Source: Gordonia lacunae (lineage in GTDB: Bacteria > Actinomycetota > Actinomycetes > Mycobacteriales > Mycobacteriaceae). From it: 64,000 nucleotides of DNA. The stretch is from assembly GCF_002149015.1 (NCBI RefSeq), contig NZ_NGFO01000015.1, positions 62,001 through 126,000 on the forward strand, in the 5' to 3' direction. The translations under genes were made by a program, and so were the position numbers. Shown here in pieces: positions 31,345-40,098 of this stretch; position 1 is the stretch's first letter, and every line of letters begins with the position of its first letter. The notes beneath the pieces were generated by a model. That model saw nothing but the letters and a program-made list of their open reading frames with translations. It did no database searches and was not told the origin of the DNA.

Positions 31345-34300
31345 TCACTCCCCCGCACTGAGATCGATCGGTTGCCACCGAACGGCGTCCGGGCCGGCAC
31401 CGTCCGGGGTCGGAACCGCGACGAGGGAGCCCGGCTTGCATCCACGCTCGTCGAGCACGGTCGCGACGTGATCCAGGACGCGGTCGGGATCGAGTTCGAA
31501 CTCCGACTCACGCACTCGCACGAATTGCCAACCGCACCGGCGCAACTCGCGCTCGCGCTCGAGGTCCGATCGAGCCTGCTGTCCGGTTCCGGCGAACTCG
31601 TCGGCATCACACTCGACGGCCATGCGCGCGTCGGCCCCCAGCACCACCAGGTCGACGACCCGGTTGTTGACGGTGACCTTCGGCGTCACGTGATAGCCGA
31701 GTGCCGCGAGCCGGTTGAACACCCGCTGCTCGAGCAGGTTGTCGAACGGTGGCACGCGACGATCGTCGGGGACGTCGCTCGGCATGGCCCCGATCGACGG
31801 TCCCTCGTTGGCCGTGACATAGGACAGCAACGAGTAGCGAAGGTCGTTGGGGCGCAACTCGTCGAGACCGATCGAATGGAACAGCCACAGCTGGTCCATG
31901 GCACGGGTCGCCGCCACGTTGAATCTGCGCTGCGACTCCGCCCGGGTCAACGCCGAGATCGCTCCGGCGTCCGAGACGACCATCGACAGGAAGACCACGC
32001 GTCGCTCATCGCCCTGGAAGTCCGGCGGTGACCCGACCCGAATCCGCCGGGCACGCCAGGTGTCGGTGTCGATCTCGGTGCGCAGCGCCTTCTCGATCGC
32101 CTCGATCTGCTTGACGCCCTGCAGCGCGATCACGCCGAAGTCCAACCCGTCATAGGCCGGATCGGCCAGGCACCCTCGCAGCGCCTCGATGATCGCGGCC
32201 ACCTCGGCGTCGTTGGTGACACCGCTGCCCGTTCCCGTCGCCGTCCCGTCGACCGCGACCGCCCGCAACGGCTCGAGCCGGTCGGAACCGTACTGGCGCA
32301 CCGGGATCAGCGGCGCCGACCCGTAGAACTGGCGCGACGAGAACTCGATGATCTCGGGCATCGAACGGAAGTGCTCGCGCAGGCCGACGACGTTACCGAA
32401 GCGGCTGCGCAACAACGAGAACAAACTCGACCGGGGCGTCAGCCCGTCGCGCAGATACGTCGGTAGGTCCGGCAGCGCGGCATCGAGTTCGGCGAACGCC
32501 GAATCGAGTGTCGTGCCGCTGAGACCGGCGGGCGCGCACTGCTTGTCGTCGCCGACGACGATCACCCGGGGGGCCAGCCACAGGAGGAAGACGCTCGTGA
32601 TGTCGGCCTGCGAGGCCTCGTCGACGATCACGACGTCGAAGGAGTTGCGGCGCGGCGGCAACGTCTCGGCCACCTGGCTGATCGACATGATCCAGGCGGG
32701 GACGGCGTTCTGCGCCTCGACCATGGCCTCGCGCGCCGCGCGCCGGAAGCGATTGGCGTGTTTGCCCGATCCCTTGCCGAGGTTGATCATGTGGTCGCGG
32801 TAGGACTGGACGGCCTGCAGTTCGCCGGCCGTGGTGCGCGTCAGCAGCTCTCGGATGGCGCGGGCGGACGCGAGACGAGTGGTCAGGGCCGCGATGTCGA
32901 CCTCGATGGCGTCGAGGGCCGACTGCAGGCGGTCCTCGGCGAACGGGTCGCTACGGTCCTGCGCCCAGGTGTGGGCGAACCGCCACGCCCACGCCGCACC
33001 CATGTCCCGAGCGCGTTCGGTCCAGATCGGGTCCTGCGCGCTCGCCCACATGGTCTTCGCGAGTTCCGGTGCGCGGCTTCGTAACCGGAGTCCGAGCAGC
33101 TCCAGGACATTCTGCTCGTCGGCGTCGGCCGCGGCTGCGGCGAAGGCACGGCGCGCATCCCGGATCGCGGCGGGATCGGCCGTACCCAACGCCGAGAGCA
33201 GCGCGTCACCCTCCGGCGACGGCCCCTTCTCGAGTTCGGTCGTCAGCCGGTACACGCCGTCGGCCAGTTCCTGCTCGGCCAGGACCGCGTCGTTGGCCGC
33301 GGCGACCGACCGGGCCTGATGCGCCACCTCGGCCACCTCGGCGACCGTGCACGGCCGTGGCCCGCCTGGGCTGATCGCCTCGAGTTCGCGCACCAGGTGT
33401 TCACGCCCGGTGAGGAGCCGCGAGATCCACGCCAGTTGGGTGTCGAGACGTACGAGGTGATCCAGCTGTGCCGACCGCGAGCCCGAGGCGTCGACCGGGA
33501 CGTGCAGGTCGGCGAGGATGCGATGCACCTGGTGAGTGGCATCGACGACGGTGAGGTGGTCGGCGACCCGCCGCAGCGACGCCTCGTCTCGGGGCGGGCG
33601 GCCGTCGACGGTGGCCCGCACCGGTGCGTCCTCCACGGCGCGCTGCTCCGGCGAGCGCCGCAGCCTTCCCCGCCACTGACCGCCGTCCCGTAGGAAGTCG
33701 GCGGCGGCGTCGAACAACGCGGCATCCCCGGGCCGGTTGCCCTCCACGACCACCGAGTGCGCGCCGAGGTCCCGGTCCCGGCGAGCAGCTTCGGCGATCA
33801 CCGGGGACAGCGTCGTCACCCGTGACCAGAGGTGCGCGGCCCGGCCGGCGAGCAGCCGGTCGGCCATGTCGATGATCGGATCCGGGTACGAGGCCACCTC
33901 ACCGGACGCCACTGCCAGGTCATCGCAGATGTCCTTGATGCGGACCAACCGCGCGCTGTCGACGCCGTCGAGCACGGACAGCAGGGTCCCGGCACCGGCC
34001 GGCTGTTGACCCGGCCGGGCGGCGATCCGATCGCAGATCGCGTCCATCTCGCCGGGGCCGGGCAGGTGATCGTCGAGGTCGACGAAGCGCTGTGCGAGTC
34101 GCGACGTGGAGCCCCCGGTACTCGCGAGCAGCTCCGCGAGCCGGACGAATTCGGCGGAATCCAGCGGCGGCACGGCACCGTGGACAGGGCCTGGCAGCCA
34201 GTCGAACGCGGCGGCGTCGGCCCGCACCTGCCGAACGATCTCCGCCGGGGATCCGCGGTAGTCCCCCGCGACCCATTCGTGGATCTCGGTCTCCTCCGCA

Positions 34301-35583
34301 CGCAGGTCCCAGAGTTCGCGGAGCGTTTGATCCCGTTGCCGCAGAGCGTGATCCCGGCGAGCAGCGAGATCGGCGATCTCGGCGTCGGCAACCCCCGGAG
34401 TGAACGACGCCTTGCGTTCGGCGAGCTCGCTCACCGCGTCCACGATGCCCTCGGCACTGTCCTGGGACACATCGGCGATCGACACCGTGAGAGCCCGCAG
34501 CGCGGGTGGCAGCATGTCGTGGAGCACGTGGAGCGCATGGGCTTTCTCGCTCACGACGAGGACGCGCTGACCTTTCGCCAGCAGCGCCGATGTCACGTTG
34601 GCGATGGTGTGCGTCTTCCCGGTGCCGGGCGGACCCTCGACGACCACACCCGTGTCGACGCCGAGACGGGCGAGCACGTCGCGCTGCTCGACGTTGGACG
34701 GCAGCGGGAACAGTGCATCGGCGACCAGCTCCGCGGGTTCGAGGACGCCGCGCCCCCGAAGGGCGGCGAGTCGCTCGTCCGCCTCGAGTGGGCGGACGAG
34801 CTGCGCGAGTCCGACCGGGACCTCTGAACTCTCGTCCCGCAGGTCGTCGATGATCGCGTCGTAGAACGCGAGCGAGCTCTCCACGCCTCGTCGGCGGAGC
34901 ACGACCGCAGGCCGGGTCTCGACCGACAGGGTCACGCGCTCGGTGTCGACGTCGATCGCCTCGTGCCACTCCGCCATCAGCTCGGTGGTCTTCGGCGACA
35001 ACACCGAGGTCTGCGCGGCCAGCTTGCCGCGGATCTTGACCGCTCCCGCAAGATCCAGACCGTCCAGCGCAGCCAGGAGATGTGTGTCGCGCACGGCCGG
35101 CGACGAACCCGCACCCAGGGACAACCGGATCGTGTCGTCCTCGCCGCGATCGGCTACCAGAGCCTGGGTGAGCAGGTGCTCCCGGATGAGCGGCGCCCCC
35201 GCGTCGTCCGCCGCGCGTCGGACCGTGACCAGGGCGGACGCGACGACGAGCTCGAGCTCCTCGGGATTGTCGCCGAGCGCGTCGACGAGCGCGCCGAGAT
35301 CGGCAACGGCCGAGGCCGGGTCGGCGGAGACCGGGTCAGCCGTCACCGAGTCGGCGGAGTCTGGTCGCCCGGCACCGCTGTCCCCCGGGCGGAGCTCCAG
35401 GACGACCTGGCCCGGAGCTGCGTTCGAGCGTATGGAGAGGGAGGTGGCGGGGCCGACCCAGACGTGACCGGGATGATCGGCGATGTCGTGGACGTCCCCT
35501 GAACGGGACCGGACGAGATCGGCCAGAAACGTCATCAGCCGGGTGACCTGATCGCGCAGCATCTCGCGAGCGTCATCCTGCAT
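31345..35583 (-). CDS. Superfamily 1 (Upf1-like) helicase fused to a PD-(D/E)XK-like nuclease domain
   Basis: 1,412 aa. Helicase motif I VVVEGPPGTGKTHTIANV (Lys323) and motif II VVIVDEASQAD (Asp988, Glu989) are separated by about 660 residues of mainly helical sequence. VVGDDKQCAPAG, TLDSAF and motif VI RRFNVAATRA follow. The last ~120 residues form a DUF559/MTES_1575-type restriction fold: VDLVV (Asp1311), AVECDADEF (Glu1324, Asp1326), RERELRRCGWQFVRV. No methylase or specificity gene is adjacent. The start has AGAGGA about 10 nt upstream. Single-gene helicase-nuclease fusions of this type include antiphage proteins, but a DNA/RNA housekeeping role is equally open. Confidence 0.85.
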   Translation of the reverse strand: MQDDAREMLRDQVTRLMTFLADLVRSRSGDVHDIADHPGHVWVGPATSLSIRSNAAPGQVVLELRPGDSGAGRPDSADSVTADPVSADPASAVADLGALVDALGDNPEELELVVASALVTVRRAADDAGAPLIREHLLTQALVADRGEDDTIRLSLGAGSSPAVRDTHLLAALDGLDLAGAVKIRGKLAAQTSVLSPKTTELMAEWHEAIDVDTERVTLSVETRPAVVLRRRGVESSLAFYDAIIDDLRDESSEVPVGLAQLVRPLEADERLAALRGRGVLEPAELVADALFPLPSNVEQRDVLARLGVDTGVVVEGPPGTGKTHTIANVTSALLAKGQRVLVVSEKAHALHVLHDMLPPALRALTVSIADVSQDSAEGIVDAVSELAERKASFTPGVADAEIADLAARRDHALRQRDQTLRELWDLRAEETEIHEWVAGDYRGSPAEIVRQVRADAAAFDWLPGPVHGAVPPLDSAEFVRLAELLASTGGSTSRLAQRFVDLDDHLPGPGEMDAICDRIAARPGQQPAGAGTLLSVLDGVDSARLVRIKDICDDLAVASGEVASYPDPIIDMADRLLAGRAAHLWSRVTTLSPVIAEAARRDRDLGAHSVVVEGNRPGDAALFDAAADFLRDGGQWRGRLRRSPEQRAVEDAPVRATVDGRPPRDEASLRRVADHLTVVDATHQVHRILADLHVPVDASGSRSAQLDHLVRLDTQLAWISRLLTGREHLVRELEAISPGGPRPCTVAEVAEVAHQARSVAAANDAVLAEQELADGVYRLTTELEKGPSPEGDALLSALGTADPAAIRDARRAFAAAAADADEQNVLELLGLRLRSRAPELAKTMWASAQDPIWTERARDMGAAWAWRFAHTWAQDRSDPFAEDRLQSALDAIEVDIAALTTRLASARAIRELLTRTTAGELQAVQSYRDHMINLGKGSGKHANRFRRAAREAMVEAQNAVPAWIMSISQVAETLPPRRNSFDVVIVDEASQADITSVFLLWLAPRVIVVGDDKQCAPAGLSGTTLDSAFAELDAALPDLPTYLRDGLTPRSSLFSLLRSRFGNVVGLREHFRSMPEIIEFSSRQFYGSAPLIPVRQYGSDRLEPLRAVAVDGTATGTGSGVTNDAEVAAIIEALRGCLADPAYDGLDFGVIALQGVKQIEAIEKALRTEIDTDTWRARRIRVGSPPDFQGDERRVVFLSMVVSDAGAISALTRAESQRRFNVAATRAMDQLWLFHSIGLDELRPNDLRYSLLSYVTANEGPSIGAMPSDVPDDRRVPPFDNLLEQRVFNRLAALGYHVTPKVTVNNRVVDLVVLGADARMAVECDADEFAGTGQQARSDLERERELRRCGWQFVRVRESEFELDPDRVLDHVATVLDERGCKPGSLVAVPTPDGAGPDAVRWQPIDLSAGE

Positions 35584-35642
35584 ACCGATGTGTTCCTCTC
35601 GTCGCCGGCGACTCCTACGCTACAAGACGCTGGTCAGAGGGA

Positions 35643-35660
35643 CCCGCGCGGTCGCGCGGG
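35643..35660. terminator. GC hairpin between rhodanese and helicase genes
   Basis: CCCGCGCG (35643-35650) pairs with CGCGCGGG (35653-35660). Very stable, no T-run. It lies 26 bp past the rhodanese stop. Confidence 0.45.
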
Positions 35661-35686
35661 ACGGCGTCGGATTCTCTGCCGGCCGC

Positions 35687-36019
35687 TCAGCCGACGGTGC
35701 GCGAACGCAGGGCCCGGTAGTCCCCGTCGACGTAGCGGACGTTGGTGTAACCGCAATCGGCGATCTGTTCGGCGATCCGGGGCGCCTCCGAGCGGACCGA
35801 CACCACGGCGATCTCGGTGTCGCGGTCCCGGATGACCGGAAAGGTGCCCGACGGCGTGGGCGTGAACCGCGTCGGCACCTCGGTCGGATCGACCACGAGA
35901 GCGCCGGGGAGGCTGCCCTGATGCCGCACGACCTGCGGCCGCGCATCGACGACCACCGCGTTCCCCTCGCGGCTGTGATTCATTGCCTCTGCTGCTGAAA
36001 TCGCATTCACCACTGACAC
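35687..36019 (-). CDS. Rhodanese-like domain protein lacking the active-site cysteine
   Basis: 110 aa from GTG 36019, with GGTGAG about 9 nt upstream; the frame is open to 36157 but the extra residues look non-coding. A single rhodanese fold: AVVVDARPQVV, HQGSLPGALVVDP (the CDC25-like loop), then CGYTNVRYVDGDY. The position where active family members have Cys-Arg-Ser-Gly reads VSVRSEAP, so the catalytic cysteine is replaced and sulfur transfer is unlikely. Such single inactive domains usually act in binding or regulation. Lies alone between two helicase genes. Confidence 0.8.
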   Translation of the reverse strand: MSVVNAISAAEAMNHSREGNAVVVDARPQVVRHQGSLPGALVVDPTEVPTRFTPTPSGTFPVIRDRDTEIAVVSVRSEAPRIAEQIADCGYTNVRYVDGDYRALRSRTVG

Positions 36020-36231
36020 CGGTGACTCACCAATCCTGTTGCTCGAATTCGTCCGTGTGCATCGTGTGTCGCGATGATCACCATCCGGTGATCCAGCGAC
36101 TGGATGACCCCCGTCGACCAGGTTACGGAACGATCTCGAATTGACAAGTTTTCTCACGCAGCTCTCAGAAGTGCGCGAAAGTGCGCGGTTTCTGGTATCC
36201 GGCGCCTCGGGGGCGGGACAGTCGGGGTGGG

Positions 36232-38004
36232 TCAGGAATGACGACCGCGACCGGCCACGCGCGGCGAGGGACGTTTGCCCCAGCTGTCGCCGCGACGGCC
36301 GTCGCGTCCACCACCGTGGCCGCCGGCCCCCCGCTTCGCGCCGCCTCGTGTCCGCGGTGACCCCATGTCCTTGCGGATGTCGATCGGGTTCTTGCCGATC
36401 TTCGTGTGCCGCAGCGACGAGAGGGTCTCGTTGTCGAGGTCGTCGGGCAGTTCCACGAGGCTGAAGTCGTCGCGGATGCTGATGTTGCCGAAGTCGGCGC
36501 GGGTCAGACCGCCCTCGTTGGCGATGGCACCGACGATCGCACCGGGTGACACCTTGTGCTTGCGTCCGACGGCGATCCGGTACGTCGCGAAGCTCGCGCC
36601 CGGGCGACGTGGAGCACGCTCGCGCTCGGGACGCCTCTCCGACTGCGGCGGGTCCGGGGTCATGAGGAATCCGCCGTCACGCGTCTCGAGCGCCAGCGCG
36701 GCCGCGATGTCGGCCATCGCGACGTCGTTGTCCCGCGCGTAGTTCTCGATCAGGCCGCGGAACAGGTCGAGGTTGTCCGACGACAGGTTCTGCGTGATGG
36801 AGTCGGCGAACTTCGCCACTCGCTGGGCGTTGACGTCATCGACACTCGGCAGGCCGATCTCGGTCAGCGTCTGTCGCGTGGCACGTTCGATGGCGCGCAG
36901 GAGGTGACGCTCGCGCGGCGAGACGAACAGCAGCGCGTTGCCCGACCGGCCGGCGCGACCCGTGCGCCCGATGCGGTGCACGTACGACTCGGTGTCGTGC
37001 GGGATGTCGTAGTTGACCACGTGCGAGATGCGGTCGACGTCGAGTCCGCGCGCGGCGACGTCGGTCGCGACGAGGATGTCGATCGAACCGTTCTTGAGCT
37101 GGTTGATCGTCCGTTCGCGCTGCGCCTGGGCGAGGTCACCGTTGATGGCCACCGCGGAGAAGCCGCGGGAGCGCAACTTCTCGGCCAGCTCTTCGGTCGC
37201 CTGCTTGGTGCGGACGAACACGATCATCGCGTCGAAGGTCTCGACCTCGAGGAAGCGTGTCAGCGCGTCCAGCTTGCGCTGGTGGGAGACCTGCAGATAG
37301 CGCTGGGTGATGTTCTGTGCGGTCGCGGTCTTCGCCTTGACCGTGATCTCCTGCGGCGAGTTGAGGTACCGCTGCGCGAGACGCCGGATGGCGCTGGGCA
37401 TCGTCGCCGAGAACAGCGCGACCTGCTTGGTGTCCGGGGTCTCGGCGAGGATGCGCTCGACGTCTTCGGCGAAGCCCATGGTCAGCATCTCGTCGGCTTC
37501 GTCGAGGACGAGGAACTCCAGCCCGGAGATGTCGAGGGTCTTGCGATCGAGGTGGTCGATGACGCGCCCCGGGGTGCCGACGATGACCTGTGCGCCACGA
37601 CGCAGACCCGCGAGCTGGACGCCGTAGGACTGCCCGCCGTAGATGGGCAGGACCTTCACCTCGGGCATGTGGGCCGAGTATCGGCCGAAGGCCTCGGACA
37701 CCTGGAGGGCCAGTTCCCGAGTCGGTGCCAGGATCAGCGCCTGCGGCGTCCGTGCGGAGGTGTCCAGCCGGGACAGGATGGGGATGGCGAAGGCCGCGGT
37801 CTTACCGGTACCGGTCTGCGCCAGACCGACCACGTCGCGCCCCGACATCAGGGTCGGGATGGTGGCCGCCTGGATCGGTGAGGGCGTCTCATAGCCGACG
37901 TCGGTGACGGCGGCGCGGACGCGCGGATCGATCTCGAGGTCGTCAAACGTGCCGACGGTGGGGTCGGCGGGGGCGTCGTGCTCGCCGTGATCGGAAGTAC
38001 TCAT
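36232..38004 (-). CDS. deaD: DEAD-box ATP-dependent RNA helicase (DeaD/CsdA)
   Basis: 590 aa. Motifs in order: Q motif around ETPSPIQ, motif I AQTGTGKT, Ia PTRELALQ, Ib TPGRVIDHL, II DEAD, III SAT, IV-V IVFVRTK and ATDVAARGLDVD, VI HRIGRTGRAG. A DbpA-like RNA-binding domain (RIAVGRKHKVSPGAIVGAIA) is at about 480-545, and the C-terminal tail is Arg/Gly-rich. It remodels structured RNA in ribosome assembly, decay and cold adaptation (Rv1253 counterpart). The start codon overlaps the stop of a 7-codon upstream frame (ATGA). Confidence 0.95.
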   Translation of the reverse strand: MSTSDHGEHDAPADPTVGTFDDLEIDPRVRAAVTDVGYETPSPIQAATIPTLMSGRDVVGLAQTGTGKTAAFAIPILSRLDTSARTPQALILAPTRELALQVSEAFGRYSAHMPEVKVLPIYGGQSYGVQLAGLRRGAQVIVGTPGRVIDHLDRKTLDISGLEFLVLDEADEMLTMGFAEDVERILAETPDTKQVALFSATMPSAIRRLAQRYLNSPQEITVKAKTATAQNITQRYLQVSHQRKLDALTRFLEVETFDAMIVFVRTKQATEELAEKLRSRGFSAVAINGDLAQAQRERTINQLKNGSIDILVATDVAARGLDVDRISHVVNYDIPHDTESYVHRIGRTGRAGRSGNALLFVSPRERHLLRAIERATRQTLTEIGLPSVDDVNAQRVAKFADSITQNLSSDNLDLFRGLIENYARDNDVAMADIAAALALETRDGGFLMTPDPPQSERRPERERAPRRPGASFATYRIAVGRKHKVSPGAIVGAIANEGGLTRADFGNISIRDDFSLVELPDDLDNETLSSLRHTKIGKNPIDIRKDMGSPRTRGGAKRGAGGHGGGRDGRRGDSWGKRPSPRVAGRGRHS

Positions 38005-38024
38005 GCGGCGGAAGTCTCATTCAT
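38001..38024 (-). CDS. Leaderless 7-codon upstream ORF of deaD (putative)
   Basis: ATG at 38024 encodes MNETSAA and stops with a TGA that overlaps the deaD ATG (ATGA). A TACAGT hexamer lies at 38033-38038, 8 nt before this ATG, so transcription would begin about at the mini-ORF start, leaving deaD only about 20 nt of leader. Translation of the mini-ORF followed by re-initiation would couple deaD expression to leaderless initiation. Evidence is positional only. Confidence 0.45.
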   Translation of the reverse strand: MNETSAA

Positions 38025-38032
38025 CGCCCTCA

Positions 38033-38038
38033 ACTGTA
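38033..38038 (-). promoter_or_regulatory. Candidate -10 for deaD / uORF transcript
   Basis: TACAGT on the minus strand, the same hexamer as at the ctaG-like and rph promoters. Confidence 0.5.
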
Positions 38039-38240
38039 ATGGCCCTGCACCAGAATGTCGGCATCGCGCCCGGGCGGGGTCGCAACAGCCCCCTGATCAG
38101 GGCGCGAACCACGATCGTCGACCGGTGTGATGCATCCCACGAATACTGGTACTGTCAGTGCCACTCATCCGGCCATCGGTCCCGGTCACACGCATACCGA
38201 TGTCCGGAATGTCCATTTGTTCTCCCGTCTCAGGAGTGCC

Positions 38241-40028
38241 ATGCAGCAGCAGTACGCCACCCCGTCCGATCTCACGATCGACGACAAGGCGACGACCGTC
38301 GACACGATCCTGCGCTACCGCGCGGAGCGCCCCACGATGCCGCTCTTCCGCAAGCGCTCGCACAACCAATGGGTCAACGTCACCGCCAAGCACTTCACCG
38401 ACGAGGTGGACGCCGTCGCCAAGGGCCTCATCGCCTCGGGCGTGCAGGCCGGGGACCGCGTCGCCATCCTCTGCTCGACCCGCTACGAGTGGACCGTCCT
38501 GGACTATGCGATCTGGCGTGCGGGGGCATGCACCGTCGCGATCTACGAGACCTCCGCCCCCGACCAGGTCCAGTGGATCCTGGAGGATTCCGGCGCCACG
38601 CTGCTGTTCGTCGAGGATCACGAGCACTACACCCGCCACCTCCGGGTGATCGACGAGACACCCACCCTCAAGGAAACCCTGGTCATCGACGACCATGCGC
38701 TTCCCACGGTCACCAAGCGCGGCGCGAAGATCGCCGATGCGGATCTCGACCAGCGGCAGGCGAACGCGTTGTCCTCCGACGCCGCCACGCTGATCTACAC
38801 GTCGGGCACCACCGGACGCCCGAAGGGCGTCGTCCTGACGCACGCGAACTTCCTGGCCGAGACCGCCGCCACCCGTGACGCGGTCGGCGCCGGGATGCGC
38901 GAGGGCAAGTCGACGCTGCTGTTCCTCCCACTGGCACACATCTTCGCCCGGGTCGTCACCGTCGGCTGTGTGGAGAACGGCGTGATCCTCGGACACACCA
39001 ACGACCTGACGAACCTCGTGGCCGACCTGGGCGTGTTCAAGCCGAACTACGTGCTGTCGGTGCCCCGCGTGTTCGAGAAGGTGTACAACTCCGCCAAACA
39101 GAAGGCCTACGACGGCGGCAAGGGGTCGATCTTCGACAAGGCCACCGACACGGCGATCGAGTACAGCAAGGCGACCGAGGCCGGCAAGGTCGGGCTGGGT
39201 CTGAAGCTCCGCCACGCCGTCTTCGACAAGCTCGTCTACGGCAAGCTGCGCGACGCCCTGGGCGGCCAGTGCGAAGGCGCGATCTCCGGCGGCGCTCCGC
39301 TCGGCGCGCGCCTCGGCCACTTCTTCCGCGGCGTGGGCATCCCGGTGTACGAGGGCTACGGCCTGTCGGAGACCACCGCTGCGGTCACGGCCAACAACGA
39401 GGACAACCAGAAGGTCGGCTCGGTCGGCCGACCGATCCCCGGCGTCACCGTCGCCATCGCCGAGGACGGCGAGGTCCTGCTCAAGGGACCGGTCGTGTTC
39501 GGCGGGTACTGGAAGAACCAGGCCGCCACCGATGACGCCATCCGCGACGGCTGGTTCCACACCGGTGACATCGGCACACTCGACGACGGATACCTGTTCA
39601 TCACCGGCCGTAAGAAGGAACTGATCGTCACCGCCGGCGGCAAGAACGTCTCCCCCGCCCAGCTCGAGGACACCATCCGGGCGCACCCGCTGGTGAGCCA
39701 GTGCCTCGTCGTCGGCGACAACAAGCCGTTCATCGCGGCGCTCATCACGATCGACGCCGAAGCCGTTCCCGGATGGCTGGAGCGCCACGGCCTGCCCGCC
39801 GACACCCCGATCTCCGATCTTGTCGACAACGCCGACCTGAAGGCGGAGATCGACGCCGCGGTGAAGGAGGCGAACACCAAGGTGTCCAACGCCGAGGCGA
39901 TCAAGAAGTTCTCGATCCTCGACACCGACTTCACGATCGACACCGGTGAGCTCACGCCGACGATGAAGCTCAAGCGCAACGTGATCCACGACGCGCACAA
40001 GGAAGCGATCGCCGACCTCTACACCTGA
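38241..40028 (+). CDS. Long-chain fatty-acid-CoA ligase, FadD15 type
   Basis: 595 aa from ATG 38241, with CAGGAG 5 nt upstream; an upstream in-frame ATG at 38127 adds 38 poorly protein-like residues. ANL superfamily: A3 loop LIYTSGTTGRPKGVVLTHAN, A5 YEGYGLSETTAA, A7 GWFHTGDIG, A8 ITGRKKELIVTAGGKNVSP and the C-terminal catalytic Lys region GELTPTMKLKRN. It activates fatty acids to acyl-CoA via acyl-AMP, for beta-oxidation or complex lipid synthesis. Length and sequence resemble M. tuberculosis FadD15 (Rv2187). A very stable hairpin follows the stop. Confidence 0.93.
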   Translation: MQQQYATPSDLTIDDKATTVDTILRYRAERPTMPLFRKRSHNQWVNVTAKHFTDEVDAVAKGLIASGVQAGDRVAILCSTRYEWTVLDYAIWRAGACTVAIYETSAPDQVQWILEDSGATLLFVEDHEHYTRHLRVIDETPTLKETLVIDDHALPTVTKRGAKIADADLDQRQANALSSDAATLIYTSGTTGRPKGVVLTHANFLAETAATRDAVGAGMREGKSTLLFLPLAHIFARVVTVGCVENGVILGHTNDLTNLVADLGVFKPNYVLSVPRVFEKVYNSAKQKAYDGGKGSIFDKATDTAIEYSKATEAGKVGLGLKLRHAVFDKLVYGKLRDALGGQCEGAISGGAPLGARLGHFFRGVGIPVYEGYGLSETTAAVTANNEDNQKVGSVGRPIPGVTVAIAEDGEVLLKGPVVFGGYWKNQAATDDAIRDGWFHTGDIGTLDDGYLFITGRKKELIVTAGGKNVSPAQLEDTIRAHPLVSQCLVVGDNKPFIAALITIDAEAVPGWLERHGLPADTPISDLVDNADLKAEIDAAVKEANTKVSNAEAIKKFSILDTDFTIDTGELTPTMKLKRNVIHDAHKEAIADLYT

Positions 40029-40046
40029 GCAGAACTCCGCACGACT

Positions 40047-40079
40047 CGCCGCGGCCCGGGATGCCCCCGGGCCGCGGCG
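40047..40079 (+). terminator. 14-bp GC hairpin after fadD15-like gene
   Basis: CGCCGCGGCCCGGG pairs perfectly with CCCGGGCCGCGGCG around ATGCC, 18 nt past the stop. No T-run follows; the next promoter begins 6 bp later. Confidence 0.7.
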
Positions 40080-40084
40080 CTGTC

Positions 40085-40090
40085 TATCGT
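40085..40090 (+). promoter_or_regulatory. Candidate -10 of leaderless OpgC-like gene
   Basis: TATCGT, 8 nt before ATG 40099. Confidence 0.45.
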
Positions 40091-40098
40091 GCAAGGCA

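Noticed and set aside
30498-35583. Sirtuin plus neighbouring helicase-nuclease as one sirtuin-based defence system
   Set aside because: The sirtuin is a complete CobB-type deacylase coupled to a HIT gene and converges with the helicase. Nothing ties them into one operon.
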